NCBI RefSeq assembly: GCF_000760935.2
Contig: NZ_CP049744.1
Coordinates: forward strand, 3,069,501 to 3,133,500
Length of the DNA: 64,000 bases
Source: Rhodococcoides fascians A25f
Lineage (GTDB): Bacteria; Actinomycetota; Actinomycetes; Mycobacteriales; Mycobacteriaceae
Direction of reading: 5' to 3'
Below the pieces are notes generated by a model. That model was not told the origin of the DNA. It worked only from the letters and a program-made list of their open reading frames with translations, and did not search any database. The translations under genes and the position numbers were made by a program. Shown here piece after piece: positions 9,032 to 19,124 of the stretch; position 1 is the stretch's first letter, and each line of letters begins with the position of its first letter.

Positions 9032-10852
9032 TCATGCCTCCTTCGACGGCGTGGTGCCGGTCTTGACGGCGAGCGCCTTGTTGGCTGCACGCTTTCGTTC
9101 GAGTGCGATCTGCTGGACGGCACCGAGACCGTTGACGGACGGCTTGGACCAGAATTTCGACTTCGACGCCAGGTACACCAGTGGCCAGGTCACCAGCACC
9201 ACGACGATGATGTCGAGGATCGTCGTCAGACCGAGGGTGAAGGCGAAGCCGCGGACCTGCCCCACAGCGAGTACGTACAGCACCGCGGCCGCGATGAAGC
9301 TGACCGCGTTGCCGGACAGGATGGTTTTGCGTGCGCGTGCCCAACCGCGTGGTACTGCAGACCGGAAGCTGCGACCCTCACGAATTTCGTCCTTGATGCG
9401 CTCGAAGAACACTACGAAGGAGTCCGCGGTCATACCGATGCCGATGATGAGTCCGGCAATTCCTGCAAGGTCCAGGGTGAAGCTGATCCACCTGCCCAAC
9501 AGAACGATGATTCCGTAGACGACGAGACCCGCCAGCGCCAACGACAGCGCCGTGAGCAGACCCAGGGCGCGGTAATAGAGCAGGCAGTAGACCAATACGA
9601 GCGCCAGTCCGATGGCTCCAGCGATGAGGCCGGCTTCCAGCGAAGCCAATCCCAGTGTGGCCGAGACAGTTTCGGCCTCGGAGGATACGAAGGACAGCGG
9701 TAGAGAGCCGTACTTGAGGGTGTTGGCCAGCTCTGAAGCACTCTGGGCGTTGAAGTTTCCGGTGATCGAGGTGGCGCTGCCCGCGGGGGTGGCACCCTGG
9801 ATGACCGGCGCACTGATCACCTTCGAGTCCAGCACGAATGCGGCCTGCTTCTGCAGGTTGGCGGCGGTGAACTGAGCCCACGTGTTGGAACCGTCCGAGT
9901 CGAACGTCAGGCTCACCTGAAACTGGGCCTGCTGGCTGTCGAATCCGGAGGTCGCGTCGGCGATCTGCTGCCCGTCGATGATCGTCGGGCCGAGCAGGTA
10001 GACGGCAGTCCCGTCGGTCGAGCACGCGACGAGCGGAAGAGCCGGATCGTCGTTGCCTGCGAGTGGGTCGGCCGCGTTGCAGTCGAGGGACTGCATCGCC
10101 AATTGCTGAATCTGCTGATCCTCGCTCTGCCGCAGCGTCTTGGCGTCGGCGATCTCCTGAGCAGCACGATCGGCGTCCGACAGCGACGCATCCGCGGCGG
10201 GATCGTCGGTCGCGGGTGCATCGGTCGCAGGCGCGTCGGTCGCGGGCGCGTCGGTCGCAGGCGTCGGATCCACCGCAGACGGATCCTGCGCCGGGAAGAC
10301 GCGACTCTGAGGAGCGGCCGGTGCGGCGGGATCTGCAGCAGGAGCGGCGGGATCTGCAGCAGGAGCGGCGGGATCTGCAGCAGGAGCGGCGGGATCTGTA
10401 GGAGCGGCCGGATCGACCGGCGCGGCGGGATCGGCCGGCGTTTGCTGCGACCCTGCACCCTGGCCCGCCGACGGGGCAACCGATCCCACCACGGGTCGGA
10501 TGAACAGTCGTGCAGTCTGGCCCAGAGTGCGCGCTTGAGAACTGTCGTCACCGGGCACCGTGATGACGAGGTTGTCACCGTCGACGACCACCTCGGAGCC
10601 CGTGACACCGAGACCGTTGACGCGAGTCTCGATGATCTGCTGCGCCTGCTTCAGGCTGTCCTGCGTCGGCGCATTGCCGTCGGGGGTTCGCGCGGTGAGT
10701 GTCACGCGCGTGCCGCCCTGCAGGTCGATTCCCAGCTTCGGCGAGGGGTCTTTGTCTCCGGTGAAGAAGACCAGGGCATACACCGCTGCTATCAGCACCG
10801 CAAAAACGGCGAGATAGCGGGCGGGACGCACCGGTCCGCTGGTAGGTGCCAC
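9032..10852 (-). CDS. secD: Protein translocase subunit SecD
   Basis: Membrane subunit of SecDF that assists late steps of Sec-dependent export. The first membrane segment is followed by [13 protein letters not shown], the SecD hallmark; the P1 periplasmic domain and a five-helix C-terminal block ([23 protein letters not shown]) are complete. An unusual Ala/Pro/Asp-rich segment of roughly 110 residues (about 125-235) interrupts the periplasmic domain; it contains seven-residue repeats (AADPAAP) followed by five-residue repeats (ATDAP). GTG at 10852 has AGAGGAGA upstream. Mycobacterial SecD also has a Pro/Ala-rich insert, but the exact repeats here are striking. Confidence 0.95.
   Translation of the reverse strand: MAPTSGPVRPARYLAVFAVLIAAVYALVFFTGDKDPSPKLGIDLQGGTRVTLTARTPDGNAPTQDSLKQAQQIIETRVNGLGVTGSEVVVDGDNLVITVPGDDSSQARTLGQTARLFIRPVVGSVAPSAGQGAGSQQTPADPAAPVDPAAPTDPAAPAADPAAPAADPAAPAADPAAPAAPQSRVFPAQDPSAVDPTPATDAPATDAPATDAPATDDPAADASLSDADRAAQEIADAKTLRQSEDQQIQQLAMQSLDCNAADPLAGNDDPALPLVACSTDGTAVYLLGPTIIDGQQIADATSGFDSQQAQFQVSLTFDSDGSNTWAQFTAANLQKQAAFVLDSKVISAPVIQGATPAGSATSITGNFNAQSASELANTLKYGSLPLSFVSSEAETVSATLGLASLEAGLIAGAIGLALVLVYCLLYYRALGLLTALSLALAGLVVYGIIVLLGRWISFTLDLAGIAGLIIGIGMTADSFVVFFERIKDEIREGRSFRSAVPRGWARARKTILSGNAVSFIAAAVLYVLAVGQVRGFAFTLGLTTILDIIVVVLVTWPLVYLASKSKFWSKPSVNGLGAVQQIALERKRAANKALAVKTGTTPSKEA
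10323..10403. repeat. 21-bp tandem repeat inside secD
   Basis: Three exact copies of a 21-base unit (starting GCGGCGGGATCTGCAG) and a shortened fourth copy encode the AADPAAP repeats of SecD. A separate 15-base repeat (encoding ATDAP) lies at about 10208-10265. Both unit lengths are multiples of three, so copy-number change would keep the frame. Confidence 0.9.
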
Positions 10853-10966
10853 GGTGAGTGTTTCTCCTCTAAGGCGATGGAAAGTGTCGGTTCCTGCGGG
10901 GACTGTCGGCCCGATATGTCAGCGGTGAGCGCTGCGATTGTGCACCACATCGGTCACCGCAGACGA

Positions 10967-11000
10967 AACCGCTGCCGGATCGAAGTCTCCGACAGCGGTT
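10967..11000 (-). terminator. Hairpin just downstream of yajC
   Basis: A 13-base inverted repeat with one mismatch (AACCGCTGCCGGA against TCCGACAGCGGTT) and an eight-base loop lies 16 bases past the yajC stop and 115 bases before secD. No T-run follows, so partial termination or RNA processing between yajC and secDF is a suggestion only. Confidence 0.5.
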
Positions 11001-11015
11001 CGGATCAACGGCTGC

Positions 11016-11426
11016 TCACTCTTTTTCGAGCCGCTTCGCCGTCTGTTCCACGGTCTCGTCGGGCCCGCTGACGTCCGTCTTGTGCAACGACGGCCCTGCG
11101 CTGGTGCTCGAGTCGAGGGACGCGATGTCGGCGTCGGTGGCGGTCTCGAACTCGGTGTCGTCGAATTCGGAGCCATCGGGCAACACCTCGCGTACTACGG
11201 CGCGAGACCAGGTGGTGATGACGCCGTCCGCGATCTCGAGGTCGATCGTGTCGTCCTCGACCAGAACCACGCGGGCGTACAGGCCTGTTGTGGTGACGAC
11301 CTCGTCGCCCACCTTGAGCGAGTCCTGCATCTCCGTGGTTTTGGCCAGCACCTTCTTCTGTCGACGCGCATTGAGAAACAGCGGTACCAGAAGGGCCACG
11401 ATCAGCAGCGGAAACAGCAAATCCAT
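11016..11426 (-). CDS. yajC: Preprotein translocase accessory subunit YajC
   Basis: Small single-pass membrane partner of SecDF. The 136-residue protein has an N-terminal membrane segment (LLFPLLIVALLVPLFL), then RRQKK, and the YajC core LKVGDEVVTTTGLYARV, with an acidic, Lys/Glu-ending tail. ATG at 11426 is the first Met before the membrane helix. The gene lies upstream of secD and secF on the same strand, separated from secD by 163 bases that contain a hairpin. The order yajC-secD-secF is standard in actinobacteria. Confidence 0.94.
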   Translation of the reverse strand: MDLLFPLLIVALLVPLFLNARRQKKVLAKTTEMQDSLKVGDEVVTTTGLYARVVLVEDDTIDLEIADGVITTWSRAVVREVLPDGSEFDDTEFETATDADIASLDSSTSAGPSLHKTDVSGPDETVEQTAKRLEKE

Positions 11427-11564
11427 CGGAAGGTCAGTCCTCGAAGTTCGGGTCGAAAATCGTCATTGTCTCGTGCGAGAACGCCGTGGGTGTGGGCCTC
11501 GCAGCTACCCAGTGTGCCATCACCGGGAACCGATCCGGTCCGTTCGTCTCGTGTTCTGCCCGAT

Positions 11565-12641
11565 TCAGTCGAATAATCCCTGCGCAGCCTCCGAGGATCG
11601 GACCGAAATTCCCCCTACCGCGAGGTCCGGTGGCGGGGTCAGACCGAGATGTTGCCACGCGGTGGCAGTGGCAACGCGGCCTCGCGGTGTTCGGGCGATC
11701 ATGCCTGCGCGCACCAGGAAGGGTTCACACACTTCCTCGACCGTCGAGGGTTCCTCACCGACGGCTACGGCCAGCGTCGATACGCCGACCGGTCCCCCGC
11801 CGAAGCTGCGGATGAGTGCGCTGAGGACGGCACGGTCGAGTCGGTCGAGGCCGAGCTTGTCGACGTCGTACACCACCAGAGCCGCTTTGGCCGTGTCCCG
11901 GGTGACGGTGCCGTCGCCCCGCACATCCGCGTAGTCGCGCACTCGCCGGAGCAATCGGTTCGCGATACGTGGAGTGCCACGCGAACGGCCGGCGATCTCG
12001 GCGCAGCCGTCTCGGTCGATCGGCACCCCGAGTATTCCGGCCGACCGCATGAGGATGCGCTCGAGCTCGCTCGGCTCGTAGAAATCCATGTGCGCCACGA
12101 AGCCGAATCGGTCACGCAGCGGCCCGGTGAGAGCACCCGACCTGGTGGTCGCTCCGACGAGCGTGAACGGAGCCACCTCGAGCGGTATCGACGTCGCACC
12201 CGGCCCCTTACCGACGATGACGTCGACGCGGAAGTCCTCCATCGCCAGATACAGCATCTCCTCGGCCGGACGGGCGATGCGATGGATCTCGTCGATGAAC
12301 AGCACGTCTCCCTCGACCAGGTTGCTGAGCATCGCTGCCAGGTCCCCGGCGCGCTCGAGCGCCGGCCCGGACGTGAGCCGCAGCGAGGTTCCCAACTCGG
12401 CGGCGATGATCATCGCCATACTGGTCTTGCCGAGCCCCGGCGGCCCGGACATCAGGATGTGATCGGGAGTGCCGCCGCGCATCTTGGCACCGGACAGTAC
12501 GAGCTGGAGCTGCTCACGTACCCGGGGCTGACCGATGAAATCGGTGAGGTTCTTCGGACGCAGGCTCGTCTCGACATCCAGGTCGTCGGACATGGCGTCC
12601 GCGCCCACCTGTGATTCGGCGAACTGGTCGTCCTCGTCCAC
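11565..12641 (-). CDS. ruvB: Holliday junction branch-migration ATPase RuvB
   Basis: Hexameric AAA+ motor that drives branch migration of Holliday junctions with RuvA. Walker A is [11 protein letters not shown], Walker B is LFIDEIHR, and sensor text [19 protein letters not shown] follows; the C-terminal winged-helix DNA-binding domain ends with TPRGRVAT. Length 358 is normal. GTG at 12641 lies seven bases from the end of ruvA; an internal ATG (MSDDLDVE) is an alternative that still keeps the conserved [12 protein letters not shown] start. Third gene of ruvCAB, under the SOS box upstream of ruvC. Confidence 0.97.
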   Translation of the reverse strand: MDEDDQFAESQVGADAMSDDLDVETSLRPKNLTDFIGQPRVREQLQLVLSGAKMRGGTPDHILMSGPPGLGKTSMAMIIAAELGTSLRLTSGPALERAGDLAAMLSNLVEGDVLFIDEIHRIARPAEEMLYLAMEDFRVDVIVGKGPGATSIPLEVAPFTLVGATTRSGALTGPLRDRFGFVAHMDFYEPSELERILMRSAGILGVPIDRDGCAEIAGRSRGTPRIANRLLRRVRDYADVRGDGTVTRDTAKAALVVYDVDKLGLDRLDRAVLSALIRSFGGGPVGVSTLAVAVGEEPSTVEEVCEPFLVRAGMIARTPRGRVATATAWQHLGLTPPPDLAVGGISVRSSEAAQGLFD

Positions 12642-12647
12642 GCCGAC

Positions 12648-13253
12648 CTACCTGGACTTTCCGAGGTACGCCAGGGCCGACCTCAGTGCAATCGACGTCG
12701 TGGCCTCCGGCTGCTGGGCAAGTACCGCGTCGGTGGACTCCTCCGCCTGCTTCGCCGGGAATCCGAGCCCGATCAGCGCCTCGACTATCTGATCGCGCAC
12801 CGAATTTCCGGCACCGGATCCTGGCAGAACCGAATTACCAGCGCGGCCGACCACTGCGTCCACCTTGTCGCGCAATTCGACGACCATTCTCTCCGCGCCA
12901 CGTTTGCCGATTCCGGGAACCCTCGTCAGTGCTCCGATGTCACTGTCCGCCAACGCCGTTCGCAGCGCATCCGGTTCGTGCACGGCGAGCGTGGCCATCG
13001 CGATTCGCGGTCCGACGCCCGACACGGTGAGGAGCAACTCGAACAGCTCGCGTGACTCCTTGTCCGGAAACCCGTACAGCGTCTGCGAGTCCTCGCGCAC
13101 GATCATGGTTGTCAGGAGCGTCGATTCGCTCCCCCGGTGCAGCGTGGCCAGCGTCGCCGGAGTGGCGCTGATGCGGTATCCGACGCCGGCAGCCTCGAGC
13201 ACGGCGTGATCGAGCGCGATGTCGATCACCGAGCCTCTGATCGATGCGATCAT
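12648..13253 (-). CDS. ruvA: Holliday junction-binding protein RuvA
   Basis: Tetrameric protein that binds four-way junctions and loads RuvB. The 201-residue sequence starts [11 protein letters not shown], has the paired helix-hairpin-helix region ([17 protein letters not shown] and [19 protein letters not shown]) and the C-terminal RuvB-contacting domain ([13 protein letters not shown]). Its ATG overlaps the ruvC stop (ATGA at 13250-13253), giving coupled translation in ruvC-ruvA-ruvB. Confidence 0.97.
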   Translation of the reverse strand: MIASIRGSVIDIALDHAVLEAAGVGYRISATPATLATLHRGSESTLLTTMIVREDSQTLYGFPDKESRELFELLLTVSGVGPRIAMATLAVHEPDALRTALADSDIGALTRVPGIGKRGAERMVVELRDKVDAVVGRAGNSVLPGSGAGNSVRDQIVEALIGLGFPAKQAEESTDAVLAQQPEATTSIALRSALAYLGKSR

Positions 13254-13867
13254 CGTGCGCCCGCCTCTTTCTTGGCCATCTTTTCGATTCTGCGGGCAAC
13301 GACGGCGCGAGCTTTACGCTCCTCGGCCAGGCGCGCGTCGTACTTGCGCTTCTGTTCTGCCGCCATGGCTTCTGCTTTCGCCATCCGGGCGATCATCGGA
13401 GCTCTCCAGCAATGACAGATGCCGAGCGCAAGGGCGTCGGCGGCATCCGCCGGAGTCGGGGCGGTTTGCAGACCGAGAATGCGCATGACCATCGCAGTGA
13501 CCTGGGCCTTGTCGGCCGAACCGTTGCCGGTGACCGCAGCCTTGACTTCACTGGGGGTATGGAAGCAGACATCGATCCCCCGCCGGGCCGCCGCCAGCGC
13601 GATCACTCCGCCGGCTTGCGCGGTTCCCATGGCGGTGCGGACGTTGTGCTGCGCGAACACCCGCTCGATGGCCACCACCGAGGGTTTGTGGGTATCGAGC
13701 CAATATTCTGCTGCCTCGGAGATGCGCAACAACCGCTGCGCCAGATCCATATCCGCGGGCGTGCGCACCACATCCACGTCGAGAGCAACCACCGATCGAC
13801 CCACACCACCCTCGATCAAACTGAGCCCACACCTGGTGAGACCGGGGTCGACACCCATCACCCGCAC
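13250..13867 (-). CDS. ruvC: Crossover junction endodeoxyribonuclease RuvC
   Basis: Resolves Holliday junctions by paired cuts. Catalytic acidic residues are visible in [11 protein letters not shown] (first Asp), VAIERVF (Glu) and [12 protein letters not shown] (the two late Asp). The core of about 160 residues is followed by a Lys/Arg/Ala-rich tail to 205 residues, common in actinobacterial RuvC. GTG at 13867 gives MRVMGVDPG; an internal ATG three codons later would lose little. First gene of ruvCAB, with an SOS box 20 bases upstream, so induction by DNA damage is likely. Confidence 0.96.
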   Translation of the reverse strand: MRVMGVDPGLTRCGLSLIEGGVGRSVVALDVDVVRTPADMDLAQRLLRISEAAEYWLDTHKPSVVAIERVFAQHNVRTAMGTAQAGGVIALAAARRGIDVCFHTPSEVKAAVTGNGSADKAQVTAMVMRILGLQTAPTPADAADALALGICHCWRAPMIARMAKAEAMAAEQKRKYDARLAEERKARAVVARRIEKMAKKEAGAR

Positions 13868-13886
13868 GCCACCACACCTTCCGCTT

Positions 13887-13902
13887 ACGAACTGTTGTTC
13901 GA
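13887..13902. promoter_or_regulatory. LexA (SOS) box upstream of ruvC
   Basis: The sequence ACGAACTGTTGTTCGA matches the actinobacterial LexA consensus TCGAAC-N4-GTTCGA at all but the first base. It lies 20 bases before the ruvC start, and ruvCAB is a known SOS operon in mycobacteria. Operator assignment is by consensus match. Confidence 0.8.
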
Positions 13903-13974
13903 TAGCGTAGCGGAGCGCACCGACGGATCAGGGATACGACACCCGGCCTGTTGGCTCGATCGAAATCGAGGCGG

Positions 13975-14733
13975 TCAGTCCTCTTCGTCGAGCTCGGCCA
14001 TGACCTCGTCGGACAGATCCACGTTGGACCAGACGTTCTGCACGTCGTCGCTGTCTTCCAGCGCGTCGATGAGCTTGAACACCTTGCGCGCGCCGTCCGC
14101 GTCCACCGGAACGTTGACCGAGGCCTGGAAACTCGCCTCTGCCGAGTCGTAGTCGAATCCGGCCTCCTGCAAAGCGGTCCGTACTGCGATCAGGTCCGTC
14201 GGCTCGCTGACGATCTCGAACGTGTCGCCGTTGTCGTTGACTTCCTCGGCACCGGCTTCGAGAACGGCCATCAGGACGTCGTCCTCACTCTGACCGTTCT
14301 TCTCGAGCGTCACCACGCCCTTGCGCGAGAACAGGTACGAGACCGATCCCGGGTCTGCCATGTTTCCGCCGTTGCGCGTCATCGCCACGCGTACCTCGCC
14401 TGCGGCGCGGTTGCGGTTGTCGGTGAGGCACTCGATCAGAATCGCCACGCCGTTGGGGCCGTAGCCCTCGTACATGATGGTCTGCCAGTCGGCTCCACCG
14501 GTCTCTTCGCCTGCTCCGCGCTTACGGGCCCGCTCGATGTTGTCGATCGGAACCGAGGTCTTCTTCGCCTTCTGGATGGCATCGAAGAGAGTCGGGTTGC
14601 CCGTGGGGTCACCGCCACCCGTGCGGGCCGCCACCTCGATGTTCTTGATGAGTTTGGCGAAAGACTTGCCGCGTCGGGCGTCGATCACCGCCTTCTTGTG
14701 CTTGGTGGTGGCCCATTTTGAGTGGCCGCTCAT
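13975..14733 (-). CDS. YebC/PmpR-family protein
   Basis: A 252-residue cytosolic protein of the YebC family, reported in other bacteria as a transcriptional regulator or as a factor easing ribosome stalling. It begins [23 protein letters not shown], the family hallmark, and has [28 protein letters not shown] in the middle domain. ATG at 14733 is preceded by GGAAGGGG. The C-terminus is acidic (ELDEED). It lies between ruvC and pdxT as in mycobacteria. Function here is by family only. Confidence 0.93.
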   Translation of the reverse strand: MSGHSKWATTKHKKAVIDARRGKSFAKLIKNIEVAARTGGGDPTGNPTLFDAIQKAKKTSVPIDNIERARKRGAGEETGGADWQTIMYEGYGPNGVAILIECLTDNRNRAAGEVRVAMTRNGGNMADPGSVSYLFSRKGVVTLEKNGQSEDDVLMAVLEAGAEEVNDNGDTFEIVSEPTDLIAVRTALQEAGFDYDSAEASFQASVNVPVDADGARKVFKLIDALEDSDDVQNVWSNVDLSDEVMAELDEED

Positions 14734-14841
14734 GCGATAGAGCCCCTTCCTGCTCGAAATCAGTGTTGTCGACTTTACTCGCCCGGTACCGCGCTCGGGA
14801 CCGACCTGCTCCGGCGGGTTCGAAACGGCGGCGCACCGTTT

Positions 14842-15444
14842 CTAACTGCGGCGCACCATGTCGACGAAGAGTCGGTGCACACGATCGTCCCCGGTGACCT
14901 CGGGATGAAAGCTCGTCGCCAGCACCGAGTTCTGCCTCACGGCCACCACACGCCCCGCAGCCGGTCCATGGGGCACGGTGGCCAGGACCTCGACTTCTTC
15001 GCCGACACGCTCGACCCAGGGTGCCCTGATGAACACCGCTCGTACGGGGCCGCCGTCGATGTCGATGACGTCGAGATCGGTCTCGAAGGAGTCGACCTGA
15101 CGGCCGAAAGCATTGCGCCGCACGGTGATATCGAGGGAGTCCAGATACCGCGCGTCGGGTCTGGTATCGAGAATCTCGGACGCCAGCAGGATCATGCCCG
15201 CGCAGGATCCGTAGGCGGGCATACCCTCGGCCAATCGGGCACGCAACGGGTCGAGAAGATCGAACACGCCGAGCAGGTTGCTCATGGTCGTCGATTCCCC
15301 GCCGGGGATGATCAGCCCGTCGATCTGTGCGAGTTCGGCCGGACGCCGCACCGTGATGCCGTGCGCACCACTCGACTCGAGTGCTGCCAGATGTTCGCGA
15401 ACATCGCCTTGCAGGGCCAGCACTCCGATGGTCGGAGCGGTCAC
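14842..15444 (-). CDS. pdxT: Pyridoxal 5'-phosphate synthase glutaminase subunit
   Basis: Hydrolyses glutamine and channels ammonia to PdxS for vitamin B6 synthesis. The class I amidotransferase triad is visible: the nucleophile in [11 protein letters not shown] (Cys about 79) and a late [25 protein letters not shown] is also typical. The protein is 200 residues, the normal size. The GTG at 15444 overlaps the tesB stop (GTGA), fixing the start. Its partner pdxS lies about 1.5 kb upstream on the same strand, separated by tesB and an opposite-strand gene. Confidence 0.96.
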   Translation of the reverse strand: MTAPTIGVLALQGDVREHLAALESSGAHGITVRRPAELAQIDGLIIPGGESTTMSNLLGVFDLLDPLRARLAEGMPAYGSCAGMILLASEILDTRPDARYLDSLDITVRRNAFGRQVDSFETDLDVIDIDGGPVRAVFIRAPWVERVGEEVEVLATVPHGPAAGRVVAVRQNSVLATSFHPEVTGDDRVHRLFVDMVRRS

Positions 15445-16292
15445 TTCAAACCGAAGGGATCGACGTGCGGTTTCGAGGTGTCCCGCTCGTAGCGCATCAG
15501 GCCCTCCTGGACGACTGCGGCAACCAGGCGGCCGGAAGTGTCGAAGATTCGGCCCTGAGTCAGCGCTCGCCCGAAATCGGCCGACGGTGACGTCTGGTCG
15601 TAGAGCAACCACTCGTCCGCACGGAACGGTCGGAGGAACCACAGGGCGTGGTCGAGCGAGGCGGTCTGAGTGACGGCGTCCGGGTGCGGCACCTTGGCCG
15701 AACCCAGCAGCGTCATGTCGCTCATGTACGCCAGTGCGCAGACGTGGAAGACCTGATCGTCGGGCAACGTGTCGCGATAGCGGAACCAGACGCGTTGCTG
15801 CGCAGCGAAACTCGGATGCTTGACGGTCTGACCATCGGGAATGAGACGGATGTCCCATTCCGACCACTCCTTGTAGTACGAGTTGTCGTACTCGGCGAGG
15901 GTGGTCGGATCGGGCAGAGTCTCCGGGCCGACGACCTCGGGCATGAGGTCCTGATGAGAAATACCGTCGTCGTCGCCGTGGAACGATGCGGACATCGTGA
16001 ATATTGCTTTGCCGTGCTGAATTCCGGTGACGCGGCGAGTGCAGAACGACCGTCCGTCGCGGATTCGATCGACCATGAACACGGCCGGTTCGTTGGGGTT
16101 GCCCGGACGCAGGAAATAGCCGTGCAACGAGTGCACACGAAACTCGGGGGCCACTGTGCGCACCGCCGCGACGAGCGCCTGGCCCGCAACCTGGCCGCCG
16201 AACGTCCGGGGTAGACGACTCGGGAAAGTCCGTCCCCGATAGATGTCGTTCTCGATCCGTTCCAATTCGAGAATGTCCTCGATACTGGCCAT
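15441..16292 (-). CDS. tesB: Acyl-CoA thioesterase II
   Basis: Cleaves acyl-CoA to fatty acid and CoA; tandem hot-dog fold. The 283-residue sequence has [45 protein letters not shown] and, in the second half, [27 protein letters not shown] split across the active-site region, followed by [21 protein letters not shown] at 16292 is followed by [14 protein letters not shown], the usual N-terminus. It is coupled to pdxT by GTGA, an arrangement conserved in mycobacteria, though no metabolic link to vitamin B6 is evident. Confidence 0.94.
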   Translation of the reverse strand: MASIEDILELERIENDIYRGRTFPSRLPRTFGGQVAGQALVAAVRTVAPEFRVHSLHGYFLRPGNPNEPAVFMVDRIRDGRSFCTRRVTGIQHGKAIFTMSASFHGDDDGISHQDLMPEVVGPETLPDPTTLAEYDNSYYKEWSEWDIRLIPDGQTVKHPSFAAQQRVWFRYRDTLPDDQVFHVCALAYMSDMTLLGSAKVPHPDAVTQTASLDHALWFLRPFRADEWLLYDQTSPSADFGRALTQGRIFDTSGRLVAAVVQEGLMRYERDTSKPHVDPFGLK

Positions 16293-16330
16293 GGCTGGTG
16301 CCCACCTTTCTCCAGTGGATCAGGCTAACA

Positions 16331-16993
16331 ATGGATCGACCAGGCAAGATGGTCGGTGTGGGTCAACCTGTGCCGATCTTTCCCGATCTCCTCGTGGCAT
16401 CGATCGTCGAATCCTGTCCGTCCGGCACCCGAACCATAGTCGTGATCGACGGTGCCGATGCTGCGCAGCCGGTCGAGTTCGCCTCGCGCACAGCAGAACA
16501 CGCCCGCTCCGGCGGGCGTTCGGCCACCGTGATCGATCTGCACGACTACATCCGACCAGCGTCGATCCGATTCGAATACTCACGCCACGACGAATTGAGC
16601 TATCGCACACTGTGGTTCGACTACGACGCCGTATCTCGGGAGGTCATCGCACCGCTACGACCCGGTGGCCGAGGTCACTTTCTGCCTCGTCTGTGGGATG
16701 AGGCAACCGATCGATCGGCTCGTGCCCGCAGCGTCCCGGCCGCGCCCAACGAGATCGTGCTGATTGCCGGTCCCATGCTGCTCGGGCGGGGCCTCGACGT
16801 CGATCTGTCGGTGCACCTTCGTTTGTCCGAGACTGCACTGCGGCGCAAAACCGATCCGGCCGAAGAATGGACCTGCGAGCCCTTGGCGACGTATTACGAC
16901 AGCCTGAATTGGTCGGACCGTTCCGCCGGCCGGCCGGATTTTCTGGTCCGATGGGACCACCCGGACCGCCCGGCCTTGGAACACCGACCCTAG
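16331..16993 (+). CDS. Uridine-kinase-like protein without an intact P-loop
   Basis: A 220-residue protein resembling actinobacterial uridine-kinase-like P-loop proteins: [10 protein letters not shown] stands where the Walker A (GxxGxGKT) should be, and the later [22 protein letters not shown] followed by ALRRKT and a WTCEP...YYDS stretch match the family C-terminal half. The Gly-Lys-Thr of the P-loop is missing, so nucleotide phosphorylation by the normal route looks unlikely. ATG at 16331 is preferred; another ATG lies at 16349. It is the only plus-strand gene among the pdx/tesB genes and converges with pdxS seven bases from its stop. Family assignment is from memory of motif text. Confidence 0.7.
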   Translation: MDRPGKMVGVGQPVPIFPDLLVASIVESCPSGTRTIVVIDGADAAQPVEFASRTAEHARSGGRSATVIDLHDYIRPASIRFEYSRHDELSYRTLWFDYDAVSREVIAPLRPGGRGHFLPRLWDEATDRSARARSVPAAPNEIVLIAGPMLLGRGLDVDLSVHLRLSETALRRKTDPAEEWTCEPLATYYDSLNWSDRSAGRPDFLVRWDHPDRPALEHRP

Positions 16994-17000
16994 AGGCGAG

Positions 17001-17942
17001 TCACCAACCGCGCTCGGCGAGCCGGTGTCCGACGGGGAGGTCGTCGACATTGATGCCGACCATCGCCTCACCGAGGCCACGCGAGACCTTCGCGAGAACG
17101 TCGGGGTCGTCGAAGAACGTGGTGGCCTTGACGATTGCCTCGGCGCGCTCCTTCGGGTTGCCGGACTTGAAGATTCCCGACCCGACGAACACTCCTTCGG
17201 CGCCGAGTTGCATCATCATCGCCGCATCGGCAGGGGTAGCGATACCGCCGGCCGTGAACAGCGTGACGGGCAGCTTGCCCGCCCTGGCGATCTCGACGAC
17301 GAGGTCGTACGGTGCCTGCAGTTCCTTCGCCGCCACGTACAGCTCGTCCTCGGGCAGCGAGGTGAGTCGGCGAATCTCGTCGCGGATCTTGCGCATGTGC
17401 GTCGTCGCATTCGAGACGTCACCGGTGCCGGCCTCACCCTTGGAGCGAATCATGGCCGCACCCTCGGTGATTCGGCGCAGGGCCTCACCCAGGTTGGTGG
17501 CACCGCAGACGAAAGGAACGGTGAAGTTCCACTTGTCGATGTGATTGGCGTAGTCGGCCGGGGTGAGCACCTCGGACTCGTCGATGTAGTCGACGCCCAG
17601 GCTCTGCAGGATCTGCGCCTCGACGAAGTGTCCGATGCGTGCCTTGGCCATCACCGGGATACTCACCGAAGAAATTATGCTGTCGATCATGTCGGGGTCG
17701 CTCATACGCGACACCCCACCCTGGGCGCGGATGTCGGCGGGAACGCGCTCGAGAGCCATCACGGCGACGGCACCGGCATCCTCGGCGATCTTGGCCTGAT
17801 CGGCGGTGACCACGTCCATGATGACGCCGCCCTTGAGCATCTCGGCCATACCCCGCTTGACGCGCGCGGTGCCGACTCCGTTCTCGCCGGATCCTCCGTC
17901 GACCGATGCGGCGGGCGTGTTCGAGGCGTGTGGGGTACTCAA
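17001..17942 (-). CDS. pdxS: Pyridoxal 5'-phosphate synthase lyase subunit
   Basis: Builds PLP from ribose 5-phosphate, glyceraldehyde 3-phosphate and ammonia supplied by PdxT; forms a dodecameric barrel ring. Motifs [51 protein letters not shown] and [17 protein letters not shown] are all in place. The start is a TTG at 17942 with AGGAG six bases upstream. Its 313 residues include an N-terminal extension of about 25 residues rich in Ser/Gly/Ala before the conserved core, common in actinobacteria. Confidence 0.97.
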   Translation of the reverse strand: MSTPHASNTPAASVDGGSGENGVGTARVKRGMAEMLKGGVIMDVVTADQAKIAEDAGAVAVMALERVPADIRAQGGVSRMSDPDMIDSIISSVSIPVMAKARIGHFVEAQILQSLGVDYIDESEVLTPADYANHIDKWNFTVPFVCGATNLGEALRRITEGAAMIRSKGEAGTGDVSNATTHMRKIRDEIRRLTSLPEDELYVAAKELQAPYDLVVEIARAGKLPVTLFTAGGIATPADAAMMMQLGAEGVFVGSGIFKSGNPKERAEAIVKATTFFDDPDVLAKVSRGLGEAMVGINVDDLPVGHRLAERGW

Positions 17943-18098
17943 GCGAAACTCCTGTGTTCTTCGACGCTGTTGCGGCGCTGCGGGCTGATAGGTGCGATCG
18001 CGCGCGGCGCGATGTCGCGCCCAGAACGATAGGCCTTCGCCCGTGCGATTCCCATAACCACTTGAAGATTGCTGGACTGCTCGAAAGGGTCCAGATGC

Positions 18099-19124
18099 CT
18101 ACCGAATCGCGCGCACGTCCGGGTCGCCGCGTCGAGCGAGAGCCACGTTCACCTCGTCGAGCAGTTCCGCCAGGTCCTGAGGATAGACGTTCTCGCCGAG
18201 GGCGCTGAGCGCCCGGATGTCGGACTCGGTGCACCACTGATGCCCGGTCACGGTCCGTCGCTCGAAGTCGGTGAACCCGGCGCTCTCCGGCTCGAACTCC
18301 TGTGTTCGGTGCGCGAAGAACAGTTCCTCGGACCTGATCAGGGTTCCGTTGAACGGGAACGTGGCAACTCGCCGCCACAACGGACCGCGCAGATCGGCTG
18401 CGGCGACGCGCAAACCCGTTTCTTCGTGCACTTCTCGCACCGCTGCGTCGCGTAGCGATTCCCCCTTCTCCACTGCCCCACCGATCGTGAACCAGAAGAA
18501 GGTATCGGGCACTGTCGGATCGTGGCCCCGCAACAGCAGTACGCGGCCACGCTCGTCGAGCAACACCACTCGCGCGGAGGTTCGCGGAGTGGCCCGATTC
18601 TCGCTGCCGAACGTCGCGGCGGCCGAGCGCTCGGCGATCTCGAAGTACGACGGCAGTGCGGCCGTTCCACCGAGATGCAACCACCGGACCGGTCGACGGA
18701 TGCGCAACGCCAGAGTGTCGCGCACGGCATCGTTGTGGAACCGCCGCGCAATCAGTACACGAGCTTCGGCGTCGGCCAATTCTGCAACCAGTTGCGGGGG
18801 AAGCTCATTCGGTTCTACGACCGCGAGCGCCATCGATACCGCGTTCTCGGCTTCTTCTCGCTGCGACCGGTCGGCTCGCTCGGCTCGGTCCGCCAGCGCG
18901 GCAAGTTCTCTGCTCGACGGCACCGAGTCGCGGGTGGCCGCAGACACTGCACGCGCGACGACGGCGCGGCGGGCGAGTGCAGCGTCGAGGGACTGCCACG
19001 CGAGGTCGGTGCGCACGTGCAAGCGATCGAGTCGATTCGCCGTCCCGTAGGCCCACAGACCGACGACGAGAATCAGGACTGCAATCAGCCCGAGCACCAG
19101 AATTGTGACGGCAGAGAGGGTCAT
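18099..19124 (-). CDS. NUDIX hydrolase with a membrane-anchored helical N-terminal region
   Basis: A 341-residue protein. Residues 1-30 form one membrane helix, residues 30-170 are helical and charged and recall LemA-type domains (RTDLAWQSLDAALARRAVVA), and the C-terminal half is a NUDIX domain with the box GGAVEKGESLRDAAVREVHEETGL split across the catalytic helix (GX5EX7REUXEEXGU). The substrate is unknown. ATG at 19124 overlaps the pimA stop by one base (TGATG), so it is the last gene of the phosphatidylinositol mannoside operon. An equivalent membrane MutT-like gene follows pimA in mycobacteria, hinting at a link to envelope glycolipid or nucleotide-sugar turnover; that is inference. Confidence 0.87.
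   Translation of the reverse strand: MTLSAVTILVLGLIAVLILVVGLWAYGTANRLDRLHVRTDLAWQSLDAALARRAVVARAVSAATRDSVPSSRELAALADRAERADRSQREEAENAVSMALAVVEPNELPPQLVAELADAEARVLIARRFHNDAVRDTLALRIRRPVRWLHLGGTAALPSYFEIAERSAAATFGSENRATPRTSARVVLLDERGRVLLLRGHDPTVPDTFFWFTIGGAVEKGESLRDAAVREVHEETGLRVAAADLRGPLWRRVATFPFNGTLIRSEELFFAHRTQEFEPESAGFTDFERRTVTGHQWCTESDIRALSALGENVYPQDLAELLDEVNVALARRGDPDVRAIR

Noticed and set aside
10208..10403. Short regular repeats that could suggest a CRISPR array
   Set aside because: Repeat units are contiguous without spacers, multiples of three in length, and encode an in-frame linker of SecD.
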